Source: Diadema setosum (taxonomy: Eukaryota > Echinodermata > Echinoidea > Diadematoida > Diadematidae). Taken from it: 64,000 bases of DNA. A program made the position numbers and the translations under genes. Shown piece after piece: positions 37,316-50,300 of this stretch. Location of the stretch: positions 22,271,309 to 22,335,308 of the forward strand of contig NC_092698.1 in assembly GCF_964275005.1 (NCBI RefSeq), read 5' to 3'. The notes beneath the pieces were generated by a model that made no database searches, was not told the DNA's origin, and saw only the letters and a program-made list of their open reading frames with translations. The stretch's first letter is position 1, and every line of letters starts with the position of its first letter.

Positions 37316-40300
37316 CTAAATTGTCCAAAGAGAGAAAAGCAAAGGGTGTATACATGATATCGTAATTGCGCTGGCGACATATACATGCAACTTTTGCATG
37401 TAATTGCTTGCAACTGAAAAAAAAAAAAGATTGATGAAAATTGCATTCTCTCATTTGAAACCTTTGCAGGCATGATTACGAAAGACTTACCGACACGCTG
37501 TGGCCGCAGTTGAAAGTCAAAAGGTCATCAAAAGTCAGTGATGGACACTTGACCTTTTGTTGCAGCGTGTTAACGACAACTTCGTCAACGTCTTGACTAC
37601 TTGTGGAGCTCTCTGTCGGATACCTGCAGTGATGACAAGTCACAATGAGCAATAAATACATTACATATAGTTATACTTGAAATGACTTGAGTGGAACGAA
37701 AGACAAGTTAAAAAAAAAAAGTGTGCCAGTACATTGCAGCAGGTATGCTATCCTTGTTTCGAAGAATATTGACTACCACAGCATTGATTGACTTCCAGTA
37801 TGTTGATTGTCAACCATTTGCAAATGTGACTTTGCAGACCGTCAAGAAACAAAATTAACCACAAAATATGTGACATGAAACGATATACCTTGATAAAGAT
37901 AATGCATGAAAGAATTACTTACCTTGGAGAGGTCACTGCAGAAGTTTTGCATGTGCTCAATGACGTCGTATTTTCATCAACAGAGTGGATATCCTGTAAC
38001 GAAAAGTGGAGGTCAAAATCAGAACTGTGAGGACAGTCTCATTTTGACAAAAAATAACAAATCATTGCCTCATGGTGTTTTCGGGCGATGGCAGAAAAGA
38101 TCCGTCTTTTTAAATGTCGGATTTTTGTTTTTGTGTTCTTGTTTTAGTTGTTGTTGTTTTCATTTCTTTCAGTTGTTTTAACTAAATCATTTGATGGGAT
38201 TATTCTTTTTCTGATAATGTGTAAATATAAATTCAGTGTTGTCCTTTGCGTAATGAAGTAAGTATTTAATAATCTCGCGGGAAACTCTAATTTCGTCAAT
38301 GCGTAATGAGTAGGTATTTAATAATCTCGCGGGAAACTCTATTTTCGCCAATATATTTATGATAAATAGTGTCAGGAACTAAATGTGAATGAAATAACAT
38401 ATATTCACCTGTTCAGGTTCAGTTTTCTGACTGCATGAAGCAGGGGTGCACTGATTACCAGTTTCCTGGTTGAAGCCAAGAATGTCTCCTAGAAGAGGGA
38501 AGATTTTGTGATTTTCCGAGAGGAGGTCCAAAGATGTAGCAGGTGGAAAGGAAGATGGCATCTCATTTTTTTCGGAAGCCTGCAAATTTCAAATGATATA
38601 CAATCGTGTTTAGACACTATAGCTTTACAATTCTCTTGTTCCTGTCTTCACCACTGAGAAAAGATAAGATTGCTGTACGAAGGAACGAAACGCACGAAGA
38701 CATGCTCATAGTTTGTTTTGTTTTTGTTTTTAATTTCCATGCAGATGCCATCAAAAGACAAAAAAAAAAAATAAACAGTGACACAAAGAAAAATGCAGAT
38801 GTTATCTGAAAACAAAGCTTTTTGGCAAAATCTTGTTTCATATCGATCTATTGTATTCTATCAGTTTTATTGGCTCGCCACTACTGGATAAGCAGTTTTC
38901 CCCAGCTTTTTTGCTACACTTAGTTTTATTGCGTATAACATCAGCAATGAGGAATGAGAACTGAAAGGAATGGACAAGTTAAAACAATGTGAAAGTCTAC
39001 CTGGCTTTCTCCTGACGCTGTTTGGCACTCTTTGGGCATATCTGCTACATTGTCGTCGATTTCAACATTCTGGTCGACGACAACATTTTGAAGGACCGCT
39101 TCGACTTTGGAAGCGGTAGTAAGTTTTGTGGTCGGGGCAACGTCATCTCCGTGGGCAGACACCATTGCCGACTCTACGGTCTCTTGTACTGCCGATGAGT
39201 CGCCCTCGATCTGCACATCATCACGAGGGGTAGTTTTGTCACCCCGTTCGTTGATGATCTGGATGGCTTGGAATATCTCGGTAGCATGGTCGCATGCCGG
39301 CCCGAGAGCCAGCCGCTGCTTTCGTTTCGCCATCCGCTTGGCTCTGCGCTGTTTCTGAGCCGACAAAGCTCCGTCCGTAGACACAACTTGAATATCTGAC
39401 ATAGCCTTGGCATAACCAGAAACAAGATAATGAAAAGTTTGGTCTCATTTGACATAGAATATTATCCTTGCCTCATGACGTTATAGGGAGGTGGTAGAAT
39501 TAACAGACTCCTGACTTTCTAATGTCGGATTTGTGTTTTTGTGTTGTTGTTGTTGTTGTTGTTGTTGCTATCTTTATTTCCTTTACCTGTCTAAAGTAAA
39601 TTATTTTAATGGGATTATTCTTATTCTGATAATGTGTAAATATAAATCCAGTGCTGTCCATGTGCGTATGAAGTGAAGTATTTAATGATCTTGAGGGAAA
39701 CTTTATTTTCGTTAATATTATATGATAAACAATGTTGCAGCAACTGGCTATGAACAAAATAACAGATACTTACCTGTTCAGATTCAGTACTCTGACTGTA
39801 TGAAGCAGGAGTGCACTGACTACCAGTTTCCTGGTTGGAGGAAGGAATGTCTCGTAGAAGAGGGAAGATTTCGTGAATTTCCCAAAGGAGGTCCAAAGAT
39901 GTAGCAGGTGGAAAGGAAGACGGATTCTCAGTTTTGTCAGAAGCCTGCAAATTTCAAAGGATACAGTACAATCGTGTATAGACATTAGCTTCCCACTTTC
40001 CTGCTTTACCGATAAGAAAAGAAATTAATGCTTGAAAAGGAAACGAAACGTAGTAAGATATGTTCATATTTTGATATTCCTTTTTTTTTTCTTCTTTCAC
40101 TTTCATGCAAATGCATCAAAAGACAATAAAAAAAGTTAAACAAAACAAACGTAGATGTCATCTGAAAACAAAAACCTTCTGGCAAAATCGTGTTTCACAT
40201 CGACTCATTGTATTGTATTATCATTTACTTTATTATGTTTGACATCAGCAATGAGGACTGAGCACTGAACGAATCGGCAAGTTAAAGCAATATGAAATTC

Positions 40301-40993
40301 TACCTGGCTGTCTCCTGTCGTTGTTCGGCACTCTCTGAGCACATCTGCTACATTGTCGTCGATCTCAACATTCTGGTCGACGACAACATTTTCAGGGACC
40401 GCTTCGACTGTGGAAGTGGAAGTAAGATCTGTGGTCGGGGCAACGTCATCTCCGTGGGCAGACACCACTGCCGACTCCACGGTCTCTTGTACTGCCGATG
40501 AGTCGCCCTCGATCTGCACATCATCACGAGAGGTAGTTTTGTCACCCCGTTCGTTGATGATCTTGATGGCTTGGAATATCTCGGCAGCATGGTCGCATGC
40601 CGGCCCGAGAGCCAGCCGCTGCTTTCGTTTCGCCATCCGCTTGGCTCTGCGCTGTTTCTGAGCCGACAAAGCTCCGTCCGTAGACACAGCTTGAATATCT
40701 GACATAACCTTCGCATAACCAGAAACAAAATAATTGAAAGTTTGGTATTGATACGTTGATATCAATTTAATACCAAATCTACCAAATCATTTAGAGTCAC
40801 ATACTGCGATATAATGTGTCTTTGCCTTGCTATGAGGTTTTTTTTTTTACTCTGTAAGCAATTTGAAGATAGGCATGGGTAGATAAATAGATGGTCAAAA
40901 ATCAAAATGTCGCCATTGTTTTGACAAATTTCATAGTACTTACTATTGATCTGTCAATGTCAGAACCAATAAGTGACAGAATTCTTCGAATAT
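36059..40993 (-). CDS. multi-exon protein kinase with duplicated N-terminal exon pair
   Basis: Minus-strand exons in transcript order: 40993-40944 (uncertain), 40708-40304, 39944-39774, 39405-39001, 38579-38409, 37993-37923, 37623-37491, 37315-36646, 36231-36059 (taa). Phases agree at every junction, giving about 731 residues from the MSDIQ methionine in 40708-40304. The N-terminal half is two copies of a 135-residue module (basic QKQRRAKRMAKRKQR, then an acidic tail) and a 57-residue module (SSFPPATSLDLL...FPLL). The C-terminal 280 residues are a protein kinase. I do not recognise the N-terminal modules or the subfamily. The basic stretch resembles a nuclear signal (inference). If the small 50-base exon is real, the start lies further upstream; otherwise it is untranslated leader and the ATG of the next exon starts the protein. 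Confidence 0.75.
38000..40760 (-). repeat. tandem genomic duplication of an exon pair, two units of about 1.35 kb
   Basis: Exon lengths are identical in both copies: 405 bases (40304-40708 and 39001-39405) and 171 bases (39774-39944 and 38409-38579). Introns are also similar, e.g. gataatgtgtaaatataaat at 38213 and 39629. All four exons are phase 0 at both ends, so the duplication keeps the frame. The two long exons encode nearly the same protein; changes cluster at the acidic C-terminal end. Confidence 0.9.
38250..38352 (-). repeat. tandem repeat of about 52 bp, two copies, in a kinase intron
   Basis: The sequence taagtatttaataatctcgc and its neighbours recur about 52 bases later as taggtatttaataatctcgc, followed in both by gggaaactct. 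The second genomic duplicate (39660-39720) has only one copy. Confidence 0.75.
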
Positions 40994-41254
40994 CTGCAAA
41001 TTCGGAATGCTCGGAAAGGGAACAACTGTATAACGACCGTTAATCAGAAGCTCTCTAGGAAAGAGTGAAGGGTTTGTTTAGGATCCAAGACCTATTCGTA
41101 ACCTAGCATCGCGCACTGTAGCGTGAACAACTTTCAGCCAATGGCCGTCTACTAAAAACGCGGAAGCTACGTGTGTATACGCGCCATTGCTGTACAAGGC
41201 AACCCCAGTGTATTTTATGACGCAACAATTCTTCATGCGTATTGACTGGACTGT
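40994..41254 (-). promoter_or_regulatory. possible promoter region of the kinase gene
   Basis: On the minus strand this stretch has a CRE-like tgcgtcataaaata, an inverted CCAAT box (ccattgg) and CpG-rich sequence, just upstream of the first exons of the kinase. No start site can be fixed. An open frame of 63 codons also covers it but has no homology I know. Confidence 0.25.
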
Positions 41255-42066
41255 ACGAGGTCTACGCAAGTGCCCATGACTGGCATGATTATTCTAACAC
41301 ACAGTGTACAGTTTATAGAATATTTAAACCTGAACATAAATTTGAGAATTATATTGTTCAATTAAGTCCTACTGATAGGAAAATTTTCTGTCGCTTTAGG
41401 TTTTTGAATAACAAGTATACCTGTGGTGCCGGGACTGTACTCAAATATCCCAAGAAGGGAAAGAATTCGTGAAGATTGCTCTCTCGGCCAGTTTGGTGAT
41501 GAATTTCATTATCTATTTCGATGTCTGCTTTTTCATAATTCTCGTAAACAAGCGCTGAAGAAATATTTCTGGAAACACCCAAACGTACTAAAATGGATTC
41601 TTTTTTTAATGACACTACTAAGGAGACATTGGCAGATGGTCAAATTCTGTAAAGAAATTGTTCAATATTTTGATAAGCGATAAATCATTTAGAGCCTATG
41701 TCAAAACAGTATCATACATACAGTGTAATCACTTTCATTTTGTTTTTTTTTTGTGTGTGAATATGATTATTAAAGATGACTTAGTAGACTTATGGTATTA
41801 GAACATTTTGTATGTATCTATGAGGGTTTTTTTTCTTTTTCTTTTTCTATGAGTTTTTTTTTTCAACTGAAGCATGACTTTGTGTTATTATTATTTCTTT
41901 TGCCAGTATACGCTCTTATGTTTATCGATATCATTTATATATGGCAAAGGCAAATGTTTTTTGTTTATGATGTATAATACCTGACTTATCTTGTGTTGTT
42001 TATGTTGAAAGAAAAAAAAAAGAAGAATGAAAATAAATGAATTGAATTGAATTGAATTGAATGAAT
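41255..42066 (+). mobile_element. LINE 3' fragment (non-LTR retrotransposon)
   Basis: Two overlapping plus-strand frames (about 41242-41470 and 41423-41683) show the C-terminal region typical of CR1/L2-like LINEs: QLSPTDRKIFCRFRFLNNKY, then IPRRERIREDC and GDEFHYLFRCLLFHNSRKQA with a closing helix ending at 41683. A frameshift separates the two parts. The 3' UTR ends in a ttgaa repeat at 42031-42066, the kind of short tandem tail these LINEs carry. Heavily 5'-truncated and inactive. Clade from memory. Confidence 0.7.
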
Positions 42067-42911
42067 GTGTTCGTGTTTTAGTGCTTGCGGGCGCTGCCTG
42101 TAGCGTTTCTCTACATAATATGTCTATGTGTGTTATCATATTTTGTAAATAATTATGTTGCTTTTGATCTCGCATACCCTAATTTGGGTGATTGAGTCAA
42201 TAAACTTTCGACTTTCAACTTTCAACCCACATCGGATTGAAGCTTTGTACTTCAGATAATCTGAATCTATAAACAAAAATTATTTTCTTGTCTAGTTCTC
42301 AGCTGAATCCGACGAAATACCCACTCCTAATGTTTAAGATGAAATGTAAAGAATGCTCTTCTACTTAAACTGATCACTGCTTTTAGTTTCTCCCCCTTCC
42401 CAATTAAAAAATAATAATTATTATGTATACAGAATCTATAACGCTTCTTCTGGATATCTTCTGTATGTGTCTGCTTTTGTTAGATGAACTATATTTCACT
42501 GTTTTTACTCATTATCTGTGATCTTTCTTTTCAAATTTCCTTGTGGGTATTGGAAGAGTTTTCGCCTGCAAGCTCGCTGGGTGTATTGATTGAAATCTAC
42601 CGACCCTCTCCCTCATCGATTATTTTCTATTTAATAAAGTAATGTTTTCTTTCAGCCTTATTGAGACTGTGGTTATTAGATATAAGATAGAATAAAATAA
42701 TTATAACTGACTTAATGACTCTGTGCTTTCAATGTTGTTTTTTCTTCTTTTTTTCAATTATAGTTTTCGTATAATGACGCGATATAAGTGAACGTGATAA
42801 TGTCTTTTCTCAAAAGGCGTATGCTATTTTCTTTTTCGATGTATCTAACTAAGGAATACTTTCGATAATAACTCCAAACATAACTCCATAACGTCAAAAC
42901 ACACAGAGACA

Positions 42912-42957
<46 letters not shown>

Positions 42958-43161
42958 CACACACACACACACATATATATGCTGCCAGAATTTTGCATGA
43001 TTTTGTCCATGGCCAATAGTTACTTGCGTGTAGGCCTAATTGGTTTCACGTCCTTCCCTAAATTTAGTTGTTGTTGTTGTTGTTGTTATTGTCAACGATA
43101 ACACTTGAATGGATCTGGAAAACAAAACAAAAAGGAAAAAAAAAATATAAAAAAAATGAGG
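42067..43161. other. intergenic stretch, CA microsatellite
   Basis: AT-rich sequence without a gene. It contains a tactttcaac-like tail (tttcgactttcaactttcaa at about 42207) that may end another old retroelement, a (CA)n tract at 42898-42976 and a TTG run at 43068-43087. Confidence 0.6.
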
Positions 43162-43233
43162 AGGTCCCACCGAGACTTGAACTCGGATCGCTGGATTCAA
43201 AGTCCAGAGTGCTAACCATTACACCATGGGACC
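43162..43233 (-). tRNA. tRNA-Gln (anticodon UUG)
   Basis: The minus strand gives a 72-base cloverleaf: acceptor ggtccca / tgggacc with discriminator U, A box tggtgtaatgg, anticodon stem ctgga/tccag around the loop cTTTGaa (anticodon UUG, positions 34-36), and T arm with gttcaagtc as B box. It nearly equals the human tRNA-Gln-TTG sequence as I know it. A T8 run just past the 3' end is the Pol III terminator. No intron. A perfect TGACGTCA (43240-43247) lies 7 bases upstream of the mature 5' end. Confidence 0.97.
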
Positions 43234-44048
43234 GCGATCTGACGTCACCACATCCACTGCTTAGTCAACAACGACGTATTTGTAATTCCGCTGCATATCA
43301 TTATGATACTCAGAATCCAGGGAATATCAGAGGAATTGAGGATATGTCCGGATTTTTTTTTGTTTTGTTTTTTATGAGTGCACTAGATAAAATGAATGAA
43401 TGAAACCATTTTTTTTTTTCGATCTGACCGTTTTCTTTTTATTTCTACAATCCCATGAAAGCGTTGATTGTCAATTAGAAGAGAGGTGAATGTGTGGGAA
43501 ATACATGTATGTATTTGTACCGGACCGAGGGTGTTTGCACGAGCCGTGTCAAGAGCACGTTTACATCAAAGAGCGTAGAAGTGCGCGCGCCTCTATACTC
43601 TTCGGTTTACATTATCTGCTCATATTACAGGCTGAAGCTGAACGTGACAATTAAAGGGCGCCGTGTTAGAATAGATACAAATGAAAGTAAAGATGCAACT
43701 CGACGATATTTTAGATCTGCTTTATTATGGTCATTTCACACGATTTATGTGTATGTGGCCAATATAATTATGACTTGTGCTGTACACAATAATGGACCAG
43801 TAAAGTGCAGCAGTGGGAAAAGAATCAGAGCTACAATGATGGTGGCGATGGGTGGTGATGGGGTTAATAAGATTGAAAAGGGTTCAACTGAAGTGACAAT
43901 CGAAAATACCGACGTAGCCCCATGGATGTTTTCTTATATAAACATGAAGGATGGGATATTATCAGCATGTTTCACATACTTATGCCATGATTCATCATTT
44001 TGTCTAACAACTCATTTGCCCTGTAAAAAAAAAAAAAAGTGTCAACTG
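43234..44048 (+). other. region upstream of the secreted-protein gene
   Basis: A 185-codon open frame (43494-44051) fills much of this stretch but has random-looking composition and no family likeness. I treat the stretch as upstream DNA of the following gene. Confidence 0.5.
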
Positions 44049-44083
44049 TGACGTCACAATAAAGTACGCGATGCGTATAAAAG
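44049..44083 (+). promoter_or_regulatory. CRE plus TATA box core promoter
   Basis: A perfect palindromic cAMP-response element TGACGTCA at 44049-44056 is followed 20 bases later by TATAAAAG at 44076-44083. Transcription would start near 44110, about 280 bases before the ATG at 44389. CRE/TATA pairs with this spacing are common in peptide-hormone and neuropeptide genes (established pattern), which suits the signal peptide downstream. Confidence 0.6.
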
Positions 44084-44388
44084 GTGTCACAGCTGCTATT
44101 TTGCGTGGCCACATCAGCATAAATACGCACATTTTACGCGCATGGCATGAAATTCCCTAGTAGCGTACGTGTGTAAGGGTTACTTTCTACTTTATACTCC
44201 GATCCGTATAGGCGCCATGCACAACAAGGCGAGGCCTATACATATTGATAAACGTCAATACAGAATGGCAATTTTTGTGTCTCTGGTTGTGAAGTTTGGC
44301 TCTTGAAAGAAGCAGTCTAGAAACGAAATCAAAACAATTTGATTTCGGAGATCTCAGATTAATTGGGTTTAAGTGCTGGTTTGACCAG

Positions 44389-47300
44389 ATGGCCAGTAAG
44401 AAGTACAAAAGTGAACACCTACTCCTTGTTTGCACTTTGGCAGCCTGTCTGCTGTTTATCTTTGCCAGTTTCTGTGCGGTGTGTGATGCTCTCCCAGCAA
44501 GAAAAAGAGATGATGCTATTACTTTCAGAAACAAGGTGAGTTCTTTGGGAGGGTCCCTGGAGGCCACGTGGGCTATTTTCATTACCCTTGTCTTGATTTA
44601 AGGAGTTATGATATTGTCACTTGAGTCACTTACACAAAGACCCCTTTGTTTGTTTGTTTGTTTGTTTGTTTGTTTGTTGTTGTTTTTGGCTATTTGGGTA
44701 TATGATGTGCCAACGCTATAGATCTACAGAAACATCTCTCAATATGCATGGAATGACACAATTACAAATCTCCAAGTGGATAGGGCCTATGACTTTCTTC
44801 GGGACTTTCTGCATCCATGTATACAATATACACGCAGTCAATGTGAATCTTTAGCTATGTTTATGGAAGGAATTTAATGTTGATATATATTCTGCTGTGT
44901 GTTTTTAGCACATAATTTCTACCTTCTCCGTTACAAACCCGTATACATTGTAGGCCTATATAATGATAATGGTAATTATTATCATGAAAAGAAAAGAAAA
45001 GAAAACAAAAAGCCTACACAATTAGTGTTTCAACCAGTCTTGTATCAGGACAGACACATCAAAATCTAGGCCTACCTTAACAGTACATGTCGTGTATTAT
45101 GTCTACTACCGTGTGCTTCATAGAGATAAAGCATACGCCGATATTCAGATGGAGGTAGGGTAGAGTTCTGATTGGGATAGTGTTTTAATAGCCTTTTGCA
45201 AAAAAAAAAAAAAAAAAAAATGTTTTACCGTATATTTTTCACGACTATTATAAGATTAAAGCAATAACTTTAAACTGTTATACAACAGCCCTAAATATAT
45301 TATTTAACTTTCTTTGAATTGAATATGCCTCATTATAGGCCTAACGTTGTCTTCATGTGGTAGGACGTCCCTTAGCTTGGCCTTTGCATTATCCACCTTA
45401 TACTCAGAGAGCATACTCAGGTATTGTTAATGATGTTCACACATGGTATCAGTTCAGCCGATGATGATGATGTGACTTACGGAATAACTCCCCCCCCCCC
45501 CGCATGCTGATGCTTCAATAATTCTTCGTATCCTCCTACTCACGGGCAGAGATCGGACGGTCCGTGCTTGTCGCATTCCGACTGTCTTCCCACTCAGTCT
45601 TGCGAATGGGACCCGGGAATCGTGGAGTTGGCGGGAAGATGCGTGTCGAAGGCTTTCTTCCGACCATGGAATTCATGGCACAAGGTGAATAGACTGTGAT
45701 GTTTATAGTTGTTTTTTTTTTCGTGTAGGTCCTATTTGAGGGTAATTCTTGTGCCGACAAGTTTTCATCTCCTAGTAAGAGAATATCATCATCACTATAT
45801 CATTATAATTCACGGACCATATTTTTCTGCTCATTTTTTAATTCTGTGGATTTTTTTTTTAAGTTTCTATTTCTTAATCTACTTTTTAAGGCATCAGGCC
45901 TTCTTTAAGGCAGGGACATAGTAAAACGATTTGTCAAATCTTACTTTCTTTTCGACCAAGCTGGTCGAGTCGCCAGGGCAACACCTAGTAAGGTGAGGGG
46001 ATCGATCGAGGGGTAGGGTGGAGGGAAGGATCTGCACGGAATCTCAAGAAAGGCCTGGGTTTGAGTTGGTTGTAACTTTACTTTCAGATTTTAAATGTGT
46101 TTTATTTTAGCTAATACACTAAAATATAAAATGTACATCAGTGCTGATGTTCATGGAATTGGAACTTTAAAAACTTTTCCAAATCTCCGTAAGATAAAAT
46201 ATTCTGTTTTATTACATTGGGTGGCTTGTAATAACGTTATGAAAGGATCACATTTCATTTACAAAGATGTGTGTCTTCATGATACTGGCCGGCCTACCAT
46301 GAATATCAGTCGCATTGTATACAAGTCTGTACTCAGAATTTGAAAAGAAAATTACTATGGCTCCACTAGAAATTATGATATTATATGCCCTACATAAGCA
46401 GCAAGACACCATGAACATTATCATTGTGATAGAGAATTATTAGTATAACACCATCTGTTTGTTTTGTTGTTGTTGTTGTCATTACAGAATCAGTAAACTT
46501 TCAAAGTTGTGATATTTAGACAAATAATTATTCACTGTCTGTGGTCTTACACTTCTCCTCACCTCTTGGTGACCCGTGATGTCAGCGACCGCTCCGAGCA
46601 CGACGTCGCACAGCGCGTTCACCATCCGCGAGTGCGTCGGTAGATGCACCGGGGATTCCTGTAAGAGCTGCCCGTAAGTTTGTTCAGCGAGTGATCCCGA
46701 GATTATGAAGACCACTTTCACTCGCTTCTCCGCGTTTTATGTAGCTGGCCTCGTTTTTCGTAGCCATAGAGAATTGTGATAGCAACTGAGAATAAAGGAA
46801 TTACATAACAATGCGTGTGATAATTTCAATTTTGCGTAAGACTCACTTTCCAGATTCCCCTGTCTGTTTACCCTTTGACTGAATAATTAAAATAATGATA
46901 ATGTTGAGCCAATTTCTTGAGGCCTCCAGCCACACGTACGGGATGTGACTAGGATGTAACATAAATTACAAACTTTTAACCATATAGGCCCCTATATATC
47001 TGGGACCGTTGAACCTTTTGTACCCGTTCAGCTACATGAGACTCTCTGGGAGGATTTACTGCAGGCTATAGAGCAAGAATAATCGTGTCTGATAGTACTA
47101 TGTCATGTTTAAAACAATTATTATACACGTGCCACAGAAAGAGCTACGTACATCTAGCACCCATGATCTTCTCATGAAACTTTTTTTTTTTTTTTTTTTT
47201 TTTGTCATGGAAGGCTACTTTACACCACCATAGCGTATCGTGCGACTTTAGGCGTTGGTCCCGCATTAAATTGTGTCCTTCTTTTTATGCCGATAATGTT

Positions 47301-50300
47301 GCTGCCATTTTTCCAAAAACATTTCTCTCTACTTTAAATTTGAGTCTTTCCATTGCTCCTTATCTATCAAGTACCTCAAGAGAACAATTTCGCGGAACCG
47401 CCGAACAAAATTCCAGAGGTAGCTTTTCCGATAAGGCCAAGTGCTGGGATAGACTCCGCCGACGATGTGGTTGTCGATCACTTCGATGAGCACGGGTTGC
47501 CGGTTGTGGTCATAACCGAGGACAACCGCGAAACGCTTGAGAACTACGATGCGGGGAAAGACTTCAATGTCTTCGCCCATTTGGATGACAAAGTGGAGAC
47601 GCACGACACGTCTGACGAGAAGCGAAAGTTCGTCGACTACGATGAGCGATACGGAAACCAGCAGGACATCGAGGGACGCCACGACATGGCCGTTGATTTG
47701 GTGGACGAGAGGGAACGGTTGGGTGCGATTCCAATATTTAGAAGTCCGTGGCTCATGCAGCCAAAGACGGGCATCGGCGAACTCGATCAGCGGACGACGG
47801 AAGGCGGCGACGAAGATTTTTACTTCAACGACGACGCACGGGTGTACGGTGTCGGGGATGACAGGAACCTGGTGGGCGGAGAGAGACCTACTTTCGAACA
47901 TCGGCTGACAGGTATAGAATCATAACTATTTCAGACTGGGGGTTGATGATGGGCTTGTCGACCTAGAAGACAAAAAGTTCATGGTCTCAGCTTTCGTATA
48001 CCATTCAATACTCCAGTATTATCTGTTACTTCTACTATTCTATCACTGCAGATTATTATGCTCAAAAATACCAATGGCTCATGATAGCTGCTATGGGCCT
48101 ATAAAGATAATGATAGTGTAATGTATACTATAAAATCAAATCAATCGGTTTCAATGGAATTCAATTAAACTCTTCGTTGAGCAATTTGAGTGGCGCTCTT
48201 CAAATACGCACTTGTGTTTGATTTGATTCATTATAATCATTATCATTATTACTACTACTACTACTACTACTATTGTGATTGTGATTATGATGATGGTGAT
48301 TATTATTATTATTATTATTATTATCATCATCATCATCATCATTATTATCATTATTAATTATTGTTCTCATTCACCCAGCGTTCAAGGTTCTTGCCTACTT
48401 GTTTAGAAATAATGACTGAGATAGAACCATTGTCTGGGAACCGGATTCACCATGTACACAATTCACAGCAATATCCATTTGTCGAAGACACTGATTGCAC
48501 CTAGAAGTAAAAAACAAAAAAGAAGTAAAAATGGGTCTGTTTGAGTGCCGCATGTATAATCAAATTTATGTATAACCAAATTTAAACTCAATGTTTTTTA
48601 GCCCAATATATAGTCAGGAGATAATCAATATTGTTTCTGATTTTCGTTCCAAAAAAAGTGCTGGACACGATGCCATCAGTAATTTTCTGCTGAAGGGGGT
48701 AACATCTTCAATTGCGGATCCTTTATCTCATATATTCAATTTATCTTTTTTTTATGGTATTGTTCCTGAAAGTATGAAAATAGCAAAAGTTATTCCTTTG
48801 TTTAAAAAAGGTGACAAATTAGATGTTAATAATTATAGACCAATTTCTTTGTTATGTACACTGTCCAAAATTCTTGAAAAAATTGTTTACAAAAGAACTC
48901 TTACTTTTTTGAAATTCAATAATATACTCTCAAATACTCAGTTTGGTTTTAGAGAAAAACATAGCACCTCACATGCATTATTGAGTTTTGTAGAAAAAGT
49001 AGCACATGCTATCGACAAATCCTCACATCTCATAGGTTTGTTCCTGGACTTCTCCAAGGCCTTCGACACCATTAATCATGATATTTTACTTAATAAATTG
49101 CAACATTACGGAGTCCGTGGGAAGGCCTTGGAGTGGTTCAGGAGCTACCTCTTGAACAGGAAGCAATATGTCTCTTTAAATGGTTGTAATTCACAAATGT
49201 TAAATGTTAAATGTGGGGTCCCACAGGGAAGTTTGTTAGGTCCGCTTCTGTTTCTTATTTATATAAATGATTTCTGTAAATCATCAGATATTCTTTCTTT
49301 CATTCTCTTTGCGGATGATTCAAATTTGTTTTTTTTTCGCATAATAATCCTTTTACCCTAGTAAAGACATTAAATTTTGAATTAGAAAAAGTTGCTCAAT
49401 GGATAAAAGCTAATAAATTATCTCTCAATCTTCAAAAAACAAAATATATGCTTTTCAGCAACTCCATTGAGGCACTACCTGCTGATATTATTTTTGATGG
49501 CACACCGCTGGAAAATGTTTCTTATATCAAATTTCTGGGAATAACAGTTGATAATAAGCTTTCATGGAAATTTCATATTGATAGTATATGTAAGATTATT
49601 TCTCGAAACATCGGTATAATCAACAAGATTAAATTTTGTCTTCCTTTGTCGTCCCTGCTTACATTATATTCATCCCTCATATTGCCTTATTTAAATTACG
49701 GTATTCTTGTATGGGGAAATACATATCAAACTCAGAAGAAGTCACTGCGCATTATATGTCACACTGCATATTTGTCTCATACTGATCCGTTATTTTTTGA
49801 AAATAAAATATTTAGAATTAAAGATTTGTATTTGTTTAATTTAGGACAATTTATGTATAATTATAATAAAAATAATCTTCCATATATATTTGAATCAATG
49901 TTTTCAAAAAATCAATCTGTTCATAATTATCCTACAAGGCAATCGAACGAATTTCATTTACCATTTTTTAGGACCTTGCTGGCTCAGCAAACCTTCATCT
50001 ACGAGGGGCCTAAGTATTGGAACTCACTTCCCTACGACATAATAACAGCACAAACTTTGAATTCTTTTAAAAACAAATTAAAATTTTTTCTGTTGAAATC
50101 TTATGATAAACAACCAAATTAGGTTCGGTTTCATTCTCTCAATCAAGTCGTTTGTTTGTTTGTTTGTTTGTTTTTACAAGTATTAAGTTATCACACAGAA
50201 ATCATCTTTTAAGGAAAACAATCTGTCTAACATAAGTTTACCTCAGATATTTCTTTTATTGTACCAGTAACAGTGAGTCTATTCTCTTTCTCTTTTTTAT

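Noticed and set aside
43494-44051. 185-codon open frame upstream of the secreted-protein gene
   Set aside because: Composition looks random, no signal or domain, ends in a lysine run from a poly-A tract and overlaps the promoter of the next gene.
45536-45760. Minus-strand proline-rich frame opposite the cysteine-rich exon
   Set aside because: The plus strand offers matching phases, both splice signals and a cysteine pattern; the minus reading has no clean acceptor in frame.
46095-46343. 82-codon plus-strand frame in the intron 45685-47382
   Set aside because: AT-rich with no family likeness; possibly an old element fragment but nothing supports it.
47329-47901. 190-codon minus-strand frame opposite the acidic exon
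   Set aside because: It is the mirror of the plus-strand frame, whose RNY codon pattern is stronger; hydrophobic, repetitive valine-rich composition is typical of such shadows.
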